A stretch of 64,000 bases of DNA from Enchytraeus crypticus (lineage: Eukaryota > Annelida > Clitellata > Enchytraeida > Enchytraeidae). Shown here in pieces: positions 1 through 13,190 of this stretch. Location: positions 177,501 to 241,500 of the forward strand of contig CAJHZI010000005.1 in NCBI GenBank assembly GCA_905160935.1. The letters run 5' to 3'. Made by a program: the position numbers and the translations under genes. Below the pieces are notes generated by a model that worked only from the letters and a program-made list of their open reading frames with translations, was not told the origin of the DNA and did not search any database. Numbering within the stretch: the stretch's first letter is position 1; every line of letters starts with the position of its first letter.

Positions 1-488
1 TGTTACGAGTCTTTGTGACTTCCTTAACCAATATAATTATGTTAAGTTAAGAAAAACGTTTTGCATTCCGTTTGAGGATCGCATTGGATTGTTGTTGTAT
101 GGCAACTAGCCAAAAGGATGCTAAGGTGTAAAGACGAACGGTGTGGTAATTTTGCGATGGTAACATTAAACATGGCTGCTATTTGTTGATAAGTTTCATT
201 GTGTGTAAATTGGCTATCATTATTTCGTGCGTATGCATATACGAAGTAGTTTTCTCTGATACTTCGTTGATTTAGTGTAGATTATTCATTTTGTGTATAA
301 TGTTCGTTTAAGTTGTTTGAAATTTAATGAAAATAAAGTCGGTTTTCAGTAATTAATTTAATTCAGTTATAGATTTGTATTTTGACTTACGCTAATTATA
401 GTAGAAAGCTGAATAAATTAAACGGAATACTAGGCGTCACTCGAGTTCGACTAAGAAACGTAACTGTTCGGATTGTTTCAACTGTCAG
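1..488 (+). promoter_or_regulatory. Upstream region and candidate 5' untranslated exon of SNIP1
   Basis: No convincing open reading frame is present. A good donor (CAG|GTGAGA) sits at 488/489 and a good acceptor (AAATGCAG) at 1291-1292, ten bases before the SNIP1 ATG. I infer a 5' untranslated exon ending at 488 and an 804-base intron. The transcription start and core promoter cannot be placed from sequence alone. Confidence 0.4.
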
Positions 489-547
489 GTGAGATCAAAT
501 TATTAAATATTTTAGATACATGAGTATAAATATTTCGTAATACAACG

Positions 548-797
548 ATGCTAGAATGTCTTAATATCGTAGGGGTAACGTCGTGAAGTTTTAAATGACA
601 GATCCTGAGGTGAATTGAACCATCGTGGGTTCGAATCACAGCCGCGCTGATCTGAGAGTATAATCTCGGACATTCACTGGACTGGTTATACGGAAAATGG
701 TCTAAATTGCCAAACGGTTAAGCATGTGGTAAATATAAAAAGTGATAGATATCAACATAGTTGATCATTTCACTATAATGCGTGTTTACTTTTACTT
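548..797 (+). repeat. tRNA-derived SINE, family 1, copy A
   Basis: This copy lies in the inferred 5'UTR intron of SNIP1. It contains a B-box-like block (GTGGGTTCGAATC) and ends in a conserved 3' body (GTGATAGATATCAAC, then TTTCACTATAATGCG). The same body occurs inverted at about 4968-5205, 12745-12895 and 50213-50470. A box A resembling a tRNA is best seen in the 50213-50470 copy. This is a dispersed retroposon rather than a working tRNA gene, because no cloverleaf closes. Confidence 0.75.
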
Positions 798-889
798 TTG
801 CTGTGATCTTATATAATTTTATTTCATTTTAATAACATTTTAATAACACATAGACGTCCGTGCCATGTTAACTTAATTTCTTTGGTCTG

Positions 890-1010
890 AATATTGGATT
901 TGTACCGTTTGGGGCCCTTTGTTTTTAGCATGCCAGGTTAAATTTGGTTGCATTATGCTCGATACTGTCTTTGATGATAGTAGCATTGCAATTGTTGCTT
1001 TTTAAATTTA
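890..1010 (+). repeat. Dispersed repeat fragment (same family as 52025-52420)
   Basis: The block reading roughly TGCTCGATACTGTC then GATGATAGTAGCA matches two neighbouring copies in intron 1 of the Ldh2-family gene at about 52130-52235 and 52320-52410. It looks like the 3' end of a retroelement. It encodes nothing recognisable. Confidence 0.45.
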
Positions 1011-1302
1011 CTTTTACTAATTCTAAAATATCAGCTGCTCTTAATTATTATTCAGGACTACTTCAGTGCAGTGCATCTTGTTGTCATTTTTGCTTTCTTA
1101 ACATAATAATAATAATAATAACTAGCAAACTTAGATCCTCTGCAGTTCTGACATAAGCTGATACATCTTAAGTTGTGATAGCTATCACAGTAATTTTCAA
1201 ATATTACTGATGACTGTTGATTTCAGAACATTGGCATCATTAACATGGCTTATATAATTCATGATATTGCTATTTTTGGTTATTAAATGCAGATAGTTAA
1301 AT

Positions 1303-3626
1303 ATGCCATTATCTTCAGCTGAGGCGGAAATGAGACGACGAGACAGAGAAAAAAGGGAATTGACAAGAACTTCTATTCGCGACAGATCTCCCGTGAAACA
1401 AGAAGCTGCAGATTACGACAGGTCTCCGGTAAAGAGGGAATCAAATCATCGACATCACAAGGTAGAAATATATATTAACATTAATATTAAACTGGAATAT
1501 AGTTATGTATATGTTTATCTCTATTTTATAATGATCAATATTCAAAGCTGATTGATTAAAACTGGTGTTCGAAAGAACAAAATTTTATATTACTATTTTA
1601 ATAGTAAATATTTTAAGATACAATGTCACTTATTAACTTCATTGGAAATCAAATGGGCTTACTGAGCAACTACTAGGCAATTTAGCGATCGAGAAATAGA
1701 GTAATTTAGAAGGAAAGGAATATAAATATTGCTACAGTTGTTGTAATACGATTGTAATAGCTATCTCGATCTAGTAACTGACTAGAAAGCTTAAAGTTAT
1801 AGTAAAGTTATATGATGATAATTAAGTAATTAACACTTTAATTGAATTTAAAATCTAAATATTTAATAGACTTGTATACTTTGTCACTCTCATATAAATG
1901 TTTTATTTATTTGTATTCAGATTTTCATATTTTGACATTTAGTTTCTGTAAATAAGAAATTTTCAATATATCTGATAAAATCAACTTTGCAAGATTTTTA
2001 GTTTTGTTGTTAACTTAATATTATTTACTGCACACAAGTGTTTCTTATCTTTTTATTTCTTGCAAACTTCCAATTAAGCTATAGCCTGTTTGAAACATGC
2101 TAAATATTAAGATATTTTGCTAGAACAGAACATTTGACATCCTTATCACTAATTAGACGATCGGGCATAATAGTGAAATTCTGAAGATTCATTATTGTTT
2201 ACTTTGAAGGCCCTGTAATATTTCATAGACTGATCAACGTGGCAAAATTATTTAGTTGATCAGAAATTTCAATTACCAGTACTGTATTGTTATGTAATAT
2301 TTAGATGAAATATATTACTGGCTGATATATAAATAAGCTACTGATTTTGTTAATTTTTAGTAGTAGAATAATAAAGTCTGTCTTTTTATAATTCTATAGA
2401 AGCGAGATCGAAGGAGCAGTAGCAACGAGGAAATTTCGTGGGAAGAGGAACAGAGACTGTACGAGAGGATTAAGGAAGAGGCGGAGGATACAGGATACGA
2501 CATTAAGATCAAAGAAGAACCTCTGGACAGAAATCGTGATATGAGTGGAGCGGTTGTTAGTGATGAGAGACATAATGATAAGAGAAGTCATAGACATAGG
2601 GATGGAGACAATGAGCAGAGAGAAGAAAAGTCGAGAGATCACCACAAAAACACTGAAACAAGTTCACGTCAGCCGTTAGAGAAACTCAAGAGTCATCGAG
2701 GTGATGATCTAGAATTTCGTCGACCGGACACCAGAGGGAGACAGCCTGCTAATGTAAGCAGAGATGTTCGTCCTCCACACAACGACAGGCAGACAGACAG
2801 GGACAGTGATAGAGACTTGCGCAGAAATAGGGATGAAGAGGGAGAAAGAAGCAGAAGTAGAGATAGAGTAAAATATGAAACCAAAGGTAGAGAGAGAGAT
2901 GAAAGAAGAGACAGAGATAGATTTGATGAAAGAGAAAGTCAAACTGATAGAGATAGACGAAATCTGTTTGAGCAAAGGAAAGAGAGATATCGGAACGATA
3001 GACAAAGATTAGAACATAGAGCAGAGAGGGGGGTGGATAACGAGAGGGGAGCTAGTGAAGTTTGGGGGAGGGGAAACAATGAAGCCAGCACTTCTGCTGA
3101 AGCTATAGATGTGAAAAAAGAAAAAGAAAAGCCAACGCTAGAACTCTCTGGAAAACTTGCAGACGATACAAATGTTTTCCGCGGTGTCGTTATAAAATAT
3201 CAAGAGCCGGAAGAGGCAAGAAAACCCAAGAAACGCTGGAGATTCCATCCATTCAAGGGAGACGAAGCTTTACCCATTCTGCACCTCCACCGACAGAGCG
3301 CTTTTCTATTAGGGAGAGACCGTAAGATAGCCGACATTCCTGTGGACCATCCTTCCTGCTCCAAGCAGCACGCTGTGCTTCAGTTCCGCCTTGTGGGATA
3401 TAAGAAAGCAGATGGCACAACTGGTAGACGTGTCTCTCCCTATATTATTGACCTCGGGTCCGCAAATGGGACCTATGTGAACAATCAACGGATTGAGGCG
3501 CAGAGATACGTGGAACTGTTAGAGAAAGATGTGATTAAGTTTGGCTTCAGTAGCAGAGACTATGTGCTGCTGCACGACTCTTCCGATACCTCAGAGATCA
3601 CTGGGGAGGATGAGGGCGTGGCTTAA
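1303..3626 (+). CDS. SNIP1: Smad nuclear-interacting protein 1 (FHA-domain splicing factor)
   Basis: Coding exons are 1303-1461 and 2400-3626, joined in phase 0 (AAG|GTAGAA to CTATAG|AAG). The product is 461 aa; vertebrate SNIP1 is about 400 aa. Residues 1-290 are highly charged and rich in Arg, Asp, Glu and Ser, with RS/RD/RE repeats and a short repeated DRSPVK motif, as expected for a spliceosome-associated protein. A forkhead-associated phosphopeptide-binding domain occupies about residues 355-445, with GRD at 358-360, SKQHA at 374-378 and NGTYVN at 409-414. The residues that normally bind phosphothreonine (the Arg of GRD, the Ser of SKQH and the Asn of NGTY) are all present. Known family roles are activated-spliceosome (Bact) and RES-complex association and Smad/NF-kB signalling. 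Acidic residues end the protein. The start is the first ATG after a good acceptor. Confidence 0.93.
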
Positions 3627-3679
3627 GTGTTTAATTTTAAACGGCATAACGTAAATGTACAGTATAGATTATAATTGCG

Positions 3680-3830
3680 CTTTCTAATCCACTATCATCA
3701 TCATCTTCCCTTAAATCCCAGTTTAACCAGGGTCGGGATACGAATAGACTTTCTCCAGTCCTCCCTGACCCACACCATATTATCAGTCAATCCCCTATTT
3801 TTCGTGTCCTTCCTAATTACCTACTCTAAG
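3680..3830 (-). repeat. LINE-like 3' tail with (ATG/CAT)n end
   Basis: The block beginning CATCATCATCTTCCC and TCCCAGTTTAACCAGGG recurs, in either orientation, at about 10185-10250, 60430-60560 and 61360-61440. The simple ATG repeat at one end is typical of a non-LTR retrotransposon 3' terminus. Confidence 0.6.
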
Positions 3831-4680
3831 CTTTCTAATCCACTATACATTTAGTAAAAAGAGAAGTTGTATCAAATTTGGGATGTGAAGTTTACAAAGT
3901 GGTATTAAGTTTAGCTTTTGTGAAATCCTGTGTTTGAACAGCTTACATTGAGTTAGTAAAAGATAGAGTTGCAACAATATCATCCATACAAATCCAAAAT
4001 AATATTTAATATTTTCTGGGTAAATGGAAGGGCAGTAAGATTTGCTATGATATGATTATTCTGGCAGTGGTTCAAGGAGTACAAGTGAAATGTTAAACTG
4101 AAATTGTTAACTGTTTTGTGATTCCTCACCGTGTTTTATATCAAATTAATAGCTTTAATTGCATTTGTTGAATTGCTGATGGACAACTTTCAATAGTTGA
4201 GCAATATATGGAGTGAGAAATCTACTAATCCAGAAGAGTTATCCCATCCCTGTCTCCAGTATCAGAACAATGTGCTTGGCAGTAGTGCATGTGATGTGTG
4301 TACATGTAATATAATGGCTTATATCTGCATTCTATTTCCAATTCATGTTTATGTAAATAGTTTTGATTGAATCAGCATATTTTGGAAATAGATGCTATTG
4401 AGGCATTTGGCCTTTAACCATTAGCGTTTATTTTAATATAGTATATGAATATATAGTAATAATTATAGTTTTAAAATAAACTATTTTGGCTTCGAATATG
4501 CCAAAGACATTAACAAGTTAATGCTGCCCGAGTTTAACTTCTATCTTGCTGTTTAATGAAATCAGTTACCAATAAATAAACGTATATATCAATTATAATT
4601 GACATCATTAACTTTTTGCACATTATTGTATATAGATTGATGGATTGTATGAATGTATGGACTGCTGCAGTTTAATCATT

Positions 4681-4686
4681 AATAAA
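4681..4686 (+). terminator. Candidate poly(A) signal for SNIP1
   Basis: An AATAAA hexamer follows the SNIP1 stop in an AT-rich tract. Other AATAAA-like signals occur about 110-210 bases upstream, so the cleavage site used is uncertain. Confidence 0.35.
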
Positions 4687-4967
4687 GTGTTTACCAAAAA
4701 ATTGTATATGTACTCTTTTGAACATATCTCAATATTAATTTGCAATTATATGCTCATATTTCTTGCTTAACAGCAAAATTGCCTAATACAAGGCTATGAC
4801 TTCAGTTATCAATGACCACAGGAGAGATCGATTGATAAACGATGATTCTAAAAAATTTCTTTTTATATCTCGAATCAGTCAGATCAATAGGACTAAGAAA
4901 AGACTACAGCATAGAGCTATTAAATAATAAATTAATTCTAAATTATTGGTAGCTATCCTACTGTAAA

Positions 4968-5205
4968 AGTAAACACGCATTATAGTGAAATGATCAACTA
5001 CGTTGATATCTATCACTTTTTGGTACCACATGTTTAACATGTAAGGCAATTTAGACCACTTTCAGTGTAACCAGTCCAGTGAATGTCCGAGATTTTACTC
5101 TAAAATCTGCGTGGCCGGGATTCGAACTCACGAGGATTCAATTCACCTCAGGGTCTGTCATTTAAAACTTCAATATGTTACCCCTACGCTATTAAAGCAT
5201 CCTGT
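4968..5205 (-). repeat. tRNA-derived SINE, family 1, copy B
   Basis: Read on the minus strand it starts near a TAGGGGTAAC block, has the B-box GAGTTCGAATCCCGG, and ends in the family 3' body (GTGATAGATATCAAC, TTTCACTATAATGCG). It is almost colinear with the copy at 548-797 in inverted orientation. Confidence 0.75.
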
Positions 5206-6329
5206 GTTCATGTTTGTTGCAAATGTTGCATCAATTCGCCCAAGGATGCTTTCACCCATCAGTTCAAAAAGTATGTCCACCTCGTATGACATACTCTGGA
5301 CCTAATTACATCTAGAAGCCTATCTTTTAATTATAGGCTTTTAGATGTTATAAGTCCAGACTGACAGACACGTTATATATTACTCCATACGACATAATTT
5401 AGCTTTCTATCGAACATGTTATTCAGGATGGTAGGATTTAATTCGATTTCAATTTTTGAAGGATGATAATCATATGAAAATTATATATTTTCAAATTATT
5501 ATAGTGAAGATAAAGAAATAATTAAGCTGCCTCATACGCAAGGGTAGATACTAATAATAAGCTGCATGTGAAACACTAATTAGACACAATTCTGTGGCTA
5601 GCCTTAACCGGGCTAAGTTAATATCGCTCAGTTAATGTTTACATTTTGTTCTTTATTTTCATTCGTGACAAGCTATTGCAGTTAATTGTTATATTCCAAA
5701 TTAGAACTAAATACGTACATATGTTCTACCTATATCAATCTAAAAATCTTTTAGTGTGTTAATCTGAGTGAATATCTATTCTGATACACTTATCAGATAA
5801 TTTTAAATATATATCGATGTTAAGGTGACATTGATCATTAAGTTTAGAGAACAAATGTTTCACTTAACTATTTATAAATACATTAGTATTGTACTTGTAT
5901 CTATAGTCTAAGCAGCAAACTGAATTATGAAACTAAAAGAATAAAAACTACATACACAAACAATTACACAAACAATCGAGAAGTGGCAATCATCACTATA
6001 GAATTACCAGTCGCTGAGCCCGATCACAGCATGAATTCTTCTTAGTATAAATCCGGCAGAGCAGTAGTTAATTTTTAGACTAAGTTTAATGTTTTTTCAC
6101 TAGTATTTTGTATGTTTTGGATGGTGGCTGACTGATCGACTATTTTATGCCATTAAATGAATACTAGGCTATACTTCTTAATTCTTGTTTGTGCATTGCT
6201 TGAAAACTTGACCTACTCAAACTATGGAATCTTGTAATTAGGAGTTTGATAGGTTGTTGATATATAGTCTACAGCAGCATGATTGTAGAATTACAACTCT
6301 TCAATCAGCTAATGCTGGGGTAATCTACA

Positions 6330-6470
6330 TTCCAGAGGTAAAAAAAGAGTTAAGTTTTGAGGCATTCAATTCTTGGCTCCCTGTTTAGAATCAATTGCCT
6401 GCCTATCAAGAGTACTCTCTCTTCTCAGCTTTCAGAAGAAGCTTAAAGCTGTTTTATTTTATCATATTTT
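6330..6470 (+). repeat. LINE 3' coding remnant
   Basis: A translated stretch resembles the NSLP-type C-terminal end of CR1/Rex-like LINE reverse transcriptases: NSWLPV, an in-frame stop, then a segment ending in RRSLKLFYF. It is degenerate, with stops, and is followed by a 46-bp tandem duplication at about 6521-6606. Confidence 0.4.
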
Positions 6471-6749
6471 AATACTAGCACTACTGTAGCCTATTGCTTA
6501 GAGTAGCACCTATACAAATCCATTATTGAATGATTTCTTAATGTCACTAGTATTGAACTTACATCCATTATTGAATGATTTCTTAATGTCACTAGTATTG
6601 AACTTACTATTGCTATGAATACTAGTGTTGAACTTGTATATATTATATTTTATATTTCAAGTATAAAGGCTCTGATATAAGGCTAGTTACTTTACTTGTC
6701 GTTCTCTAATGGAGTAGTTTTGTATCTTGATTATAGGATACACTGGAAA

Positions 6750-7252
6750 ATGTCTCGTTGTTGCGTTAAATTTTTGCTCACAGCTTCATTTGTAATGAGA
6801 AATTTCTCAACAGCTCCTGTAAGGTATATACCTGAATGTTTGTTAGTTTACTTTTTGTTACAGAAGATATGGAAAATTCATATCTCTGCCGATTTTTCGC
6901 CAGTAAAAATCTTCTTCAGTAATGTTCAATTTTATTAATTCAGTTCAGTTAGTTTTATTTTTCAAGTTCAATGATTCAAGTTCCAGCTAGGCATGGCAGT
7001 GGGCCCAGTAGAATAGAACTCTGCTAACACTTTACCAATTCTTCTTTAGTCGACACTTAGAAGGAAAGTATTCAATACGAAGTCTTTTGATTTAAATATT
7101 TTATTTAATAGTAATATTTCATGTTCGAAGTTCATTTGATCCTTCAATTGTAGATTGAAGGATCAAACGAACGTATACGAGAGTGCATATGTTTTTAAAA
7201 TAAATCTGAGTATTTCATTTCATTTGTTTAGATTACAATTGGTTAAATTAAG

Positions 7253-7322
<70 letters not shown>

Positions 7323-10300
7323 TCACAAACAATTAGATTAAATGTGACAAGCTCTAGTACCTCTTGCACTCAAATAAGTGATAATTATCAATATTCGATA
7401 AATTAATTAATTAATACTCAATATATATATATATTAATTACCAATAGTCGAGTATACTCACAGCTAGTATTCATTTTACCTCTCTCACAATTGAGCCTCA
7501 ACTCAAGGTTGGTCCTTCATGAGCTAGGGTTAAGTTCTCGTACAAACCCAAACTGTTTCATTATGCAATAATTAAGATAAATAAGCTGATATATTTTTGC
7601 ATGTTGCACAGATGCAGAGCTACAGTGTTGGATGGCAGGGCCATAGCTAAGAGTATAAGGAGAGATTTAAGGATTGAGGTAGAGAAGTGGGTGGGGAAGG
7701 GTAATAGAAGGCCCCACCTAACGGCAGTGGTGGTGGGCGATGATCCAGCCAGTAAAGTCTATGTAAATAACAAGGTGAAGGCTGCACAACTTGCTGGTAG
7801 GACTACTATATTGTAATGAATAATATTAATTTTTCTGTATTTTATAGTTATTTTGTCATGTTGCATTCTTGGTTATACTATAGTTGCAAGCACTTAGTGC
7901 ATAAATATCTGTTGCTTTTTGTACATATTTCTTAAAATTGTGTAAAACAGTAAGTAATCTGTAGTTTAGTAATGCCTTTGAGCCAACCTTCATATATACA
8001 TATAATCTTTAAAAGAAAATGACACAATTATATGTAGTTTAGCTGTTTACATAATATTCTAGTTTGTTACAGCCTTTATTCTTCTGATACTTGTTTCTTG
8101 TTAGTCTCAGCTATATGATCTTTTAAAGCTGATATGCTGAATCTCATGTGAAGTTTCTCTGTAAGTATTACTTCACCACTAAATCCTTCATGTTTAGTAA
8201 ACTTTGCTATTAATAAACCTTCCGGATATAACTCTCATCACTTTCAGTTATAAATTTGTAAAACAAGAAGAGCAAAACGAGAGCTTTAGTCTTACCAAAA
8301 ATTTAATAAATTATCTTGCCAAGAATTAATCAATCTCATATATATCTATTTTATATTAGTGTCTTTCTAGTGTAATATTTGTTTGTAATGAAACGCTATC
8401 AATCATTGTAAAATTTTCAACGTATGAAATGTATTTGCATTTGTATAGCTTAGATATTGCAGTCAGTGTTGTACTAATGCTACATATCTCAATCAATCAA
8501 TATGAAGCGCTGCTGTACATGTTAGTCTCAGTCTGTACAAGTTTCTTACATGGTGACAAGTTGTTTCCTGTAGCAGGTCCCAAATTGTGGAATGAACTTC
8601 CATATTTTACAAGACATTCTGATAAAACTGATAGCTTTCAAAATAGTCTTAAGACACATCTTTTTGCTAGATAATTCCATGTAAATTCTTCTCACTGATA
8701 AATCTCTCAGATTGTGATATTACATATGATAGTAATTTGATATTGTAGTTATTTTGACTGTGTGCATTTTGTTGTTCATTGCTTGTTTTATCGTAACTGT
8801 GTAAAATATAAAGATGCCTTAACATGATATACTCTGTTAGCATTAAACATCTGCAAATCTCAATCAATCAAATAAAAGCACTGCTGCACTTCTACATATC
8901 TCCATCAATCAAGTACTGCTGACTTCTATCATAATTAGTCACGTTTGTATGGTGTAGGCATCACGAGCAGAATTGTTTTACTACCGCAATCGATAACAGA
9001 AGCTGAACTGGTTCACTTTGTTCACGCTTTAAATTACGACGACACTGTTGATGGATTCCTGGTTCAGCTGCCTCTTCCCTCGCACATCAACGAGCGGAAG
9101 ATATGCGACAGCGTGGCACCATGGAAAGATGTCGATGGTTACAGTATCATCAATGTAGGGCGGGTGTGTAGCAACGTTAAAGGCATGGTGCCAGCGACAT
9201 CTGCTGGGGTTGTGGAATTTATCAAACGTACTGGTATGTTTTTATTTTACTGTCGACTTCTTGAACCCTTGGCTTCTCTAACCCTTGGCTTCTTGAACCT
9301 TTGGCTTCTCTAACCCATGGCTTCTCGAACCCTTGTCTTCTCTAACCCTTGGCTTCTCTAACCCTTGGCTTCTGTAACCCTTGGCTTCTCTGACCCTTGG
9401 CTTCTCTAACCCTTGGCTTTTCTGACCCTTGGCTTCTCTAACCCTTGGCTTCTCTGACCCTTGGCTTCTCTAACCCTTGGCTTCTCAAACCCTTGGCTTC
9501 TCTGACCCTTGGCTTCTCTGACCCATGGCTTCTCGAACTCTTGGCTTCTCTAACTCTTGGCTTCTCTGACCCTTGGCTTCTCTGACCCTTGGCTTCTCTG
9601 ACCCTTGGCTTCTCTAACCCTTGGCGCGTATGATGGGGTCTACCAGATGGTAGTATGTCGCGTTTTATTTGTCTGATTATTCGTTAGTCAATTGCCCTGC
9701 TCTGGACTCTAGTATCTAATGCAGTAGTACTATTATTATAATGAATTTAGTAATATAATAATAATTATCATTATATTACTAAATTCATTATAATAATAAT
9801 AGTATCATTATAATTAGTATGGTAATCTAATAATATATTGATATAAGAATTAGTACAATTATGTAATATTAATATATTATAATTATTAATATCTTAATTA
9901 TTGTTGTAATAATTCATTTAATTTTAATCTAAATGAATATTGTCATCAAAGTGCTGATATTTCCGCCACCTATAACAAACTAGGAATTTTATTTATAAAA
10001 TGTTATTTAATGGATGCAGTCATTTCCCCGTGTTGTGTCTGGGTCGTTTGAAGAATTTGACCAACCGGTGACTGCACGTGTCGTAGAAGGCGACTAAAGC
10101 ACTAAGAGCCATACCAACGTCAGAAAGGGCATTCGGTTGGTGAGCGCCTAGGCTCCAGATATTGCCACAAAACTTAAACGAATGGATAAAAGAAAGTCTA
10201 TTCGTATCCCGACCCTGGTTGAACTGGGATTTAAGGGAAGATGATGATGATGAATGGATGCAGTCATTACTGTTAACTTTCTATGTTATTAACTTATTAT

Positions 10301-11604
10301 CTTTCTGAACTACCAACTGTATTTAATATAAAAAATTCATTTTCTTGATTAAGAAGTAGCTGGATGATAAATAAATAGCTATACAATTAAATCAATTAAT
10401 GTTTAGTTCTTCAAGGAGCCTGCTGCTGGTTTGTGTTAATAAATTCTTTCACTCCATACCTTAAAATTTGTCATTAAAAATAAATGAATTTTATATATTA
10501 TATTTATTTTTTTATTGTTTAATTGATATTTTAAAATGTATTATTCATGCACATGTGTATATGCATGTACGTGTGTGTGTGTGTGTGTGTGTGCACGAAC
10601 TTCAAATGAATCCAGGGTGATAACGTTTGAATGAAGTATACCCAGGGTGATATTATTCGCAATAGCACAGTAGTTATATACTCCAGTTAAAGACGGTGAA
10701 CTTTGGGGGTTTATCTGATATTATGACAATGTATGTGTGTATGTATATGGTAGTATGTATGTATGTGTGTATGTATATGGTAGTATGTATGTATGTGTGT
10801 ATGTATATGGTAGTATGTGTGTATATTAAATTCATTTAGTCATTATTCTTCAGGCATTCAGACGACGGGCAAGAATGCTGTGGTATGTGGTAGGTCTAAG
10901 AATGTCGGGATGCCCATTGCTATGCTACTGAACTCTGATGCCAAAAATGGAGGACATTTCTGTAAGTCCTAATCATGTAGCAATATTTAAATGCAAATGT
11001 TTCATTGACTGATAGGCCCTACTGTTAATAAATCCTGTCGCATTACAGGTAATTATTGAATAGTTGTACGTAATCTTATTGTACTTTTAATGCATGCATT
11101 AGGCCATTAGGCATACGTGTGCTAGGTGAGAGCTCAGCTGCCATGAGACGTGATAGCGCAGCTACTGACGCTGTGGTCTCTAGCGCCACAGTTAAAATCA
11201 CATATTCATTGATTGTCCTCGTGCAGTTCATGCATTAAAAGTTCAATAACTTTGGCAATTAAGAACATATCAGCACGTAGGTCATGTTGTTTTTGAAAAG
11301 AAATGATTGCTCTTCAAAATATTATTAGCATAATTTTATCTTACATGTTTGCTATTACTTTTATGGAGATAATTTTACGCTGCATGTAACACATCCGTAA
11401 TCCTGTACTGGAAATTTCGTATCTGACCACATTCCTATTCGCAAACCTATAACTTACACGTTATTAAAGATATTCAAACGAAATTTCTCTATGTTTGGTA
11501 GAATTGGCTGCTGGTCAAGTACTTTAAATTTCAAGGACATCGGTCAACTCCTTACGACTTTATTGTAAAAATAATGTGGGGTATCAGTTATAAAAAACAC
11601 AGTG

Positions 11605-11684
<80 letters not shown>

Positions 11685-13155
11685 GAAACTCTGCAGAAAA
11701 TTTAACAAATTGTTTTCATTCCTTTCTTTTTGCTCTGATAACTTTAATTTTTGTTTTCAAGGTGATACTACTACGACGATATGTCACCGTCACACGCCTG
11801 CAGAAGAGCTCAAGCTGTTCACAAGGTCAGCAGACATTCTCGTTGTTGCGACAGGCGTGCCAGGTCTCATAAAAGCCGACATGGTGAAAGAGGGAGCCAT
11901 CGTAATTGACGTTGGTTTTACCCATGTCTTAGACAGCAGCACTGGTACAACCAAAGTCGTTGGAGACGTCGATTTTAAGGGTTGGCTTTTTCTTACTACT
12001 ACAAATTTGTTCTTCCACTGAGATTTTAATATAGATTTTTATATTTTAGCATTTTTTTGTTAAAACCAAAGACAAGCCCAATTGTTTCTTTATGAAAAAG
12101 AACATTAAGAAACTCTGCAGAAAATTTAACAAATTGTTTTCATTCCTTTATTTTTTGCTCTGATAACTTTAATTTTTGTTTTCAAGGTGATACTACTACG
12201 ACGATATGTCACCGTCACACGTATCTGATGGCATTTAGAACCCATGATCTCTTGTTTATCAACAAAGTGTGCTACCTATTCTGCCTCCAGCCAGCACATG
12301 AGATTTCGCATTTTTTACAGAGGTGCCGTGCGTGTACCGTGTTTAAAGAGCTGCCGTGCTTACAGAGGTGTCATGCTTGTACCGTGCTTACAGAAGTGTC
12401 ATGCTTGTGTCTTGCATACAGAGGTTTCGTGCTTGTGCTGTGCTTACAGAGATGCCGTGCTTGTTGTACTGATATTGTACTTCCATTATTTCCTTTTCAT
12501 ACCTTGATTGTGCCAAGCTTTTACTTTGATAGCACAGATAGAAAAGGAAAATTTTTGATAGAAAACTAAAGAAAAGTAGGTTTAGGCGTTGGTAGCAACT
12601 CATGTACACTGGATGGAAACGAGAGATGGAAAAGATAGGTCTGCGTATGATAACTGCGTAACTGCGTATGATATCTATTATTATTATATTTATTATATTA
12701 CAATTTATTGATATTTAGCGCTTAATACCACTTTTTTAAACTGTTAGGCAATTTTAGTTAATTTTCCGTGTAACCAGTCCAGTGAATATCCGAGATTTTA
12801 TTCTCAGATCAGCGCGGCTGGGATTCGAACCCTCGAGAGTTCAATTCACCTCAGGGTCTGTCATTTAAAACTTCATGAAGTACCCCTACTTTCTTAATAC
12901 ATTCTTACCAGTTATATATCACCAATAGTATGGAAACAATGATAAGTAGACTCAATTACTTTAACTGTGCTAATTATCTAATTTACTTATTACTAATTGA
13001 TCGGTAGAATGGAAGGAAAAAGAGGCAGGGGCAGGCCGAGATTAGGTATGTTGGATGATTTAAAGACCCACTCATATGTGGAAATGAAGAGGAAGGCGGA
13101 ACACGTAGAAGAGTGGAGTCGTTATGTACCATGGACCTGCCAGTAGGCAGTGCAC

Positions 13156-13190
<35 letters not shown>

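Larger units (their letters stand above)
3627..6749. other. SNIP1-MTHFD2 intergenic region
   Basis: This holds the SNIP1 3' untranslated region, with several AATAAA signals (for example 4681-4686), then repeat debris: a LINE tail at about 3680-3830, an inverted SINE at 4968-5205, and LINE 3' coding remnants near 6330-6470. A 46-bp tandem duplication lies at about 6521-6606. I see no further gene. Confidence 0.6.

Noticed and set aside
7155-7406. Open frame encoding a Tyr-Ile repeat
   Set aside because: It is the (TA)n microsatellite read as protein.
9255-9625. CRISPR-like regular repeat array
   Set aside because: Repeats are contiguous without unique spacers, in an intron of a eukaryotic gene. 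The same applies to 61575-61955 and 52724-53299.
9255-9625. Interstitial telomere repeat
   Set aside because: The unit contains CTAACCC but is 16 bp, with unrelated TTGGCTTCT sequence.
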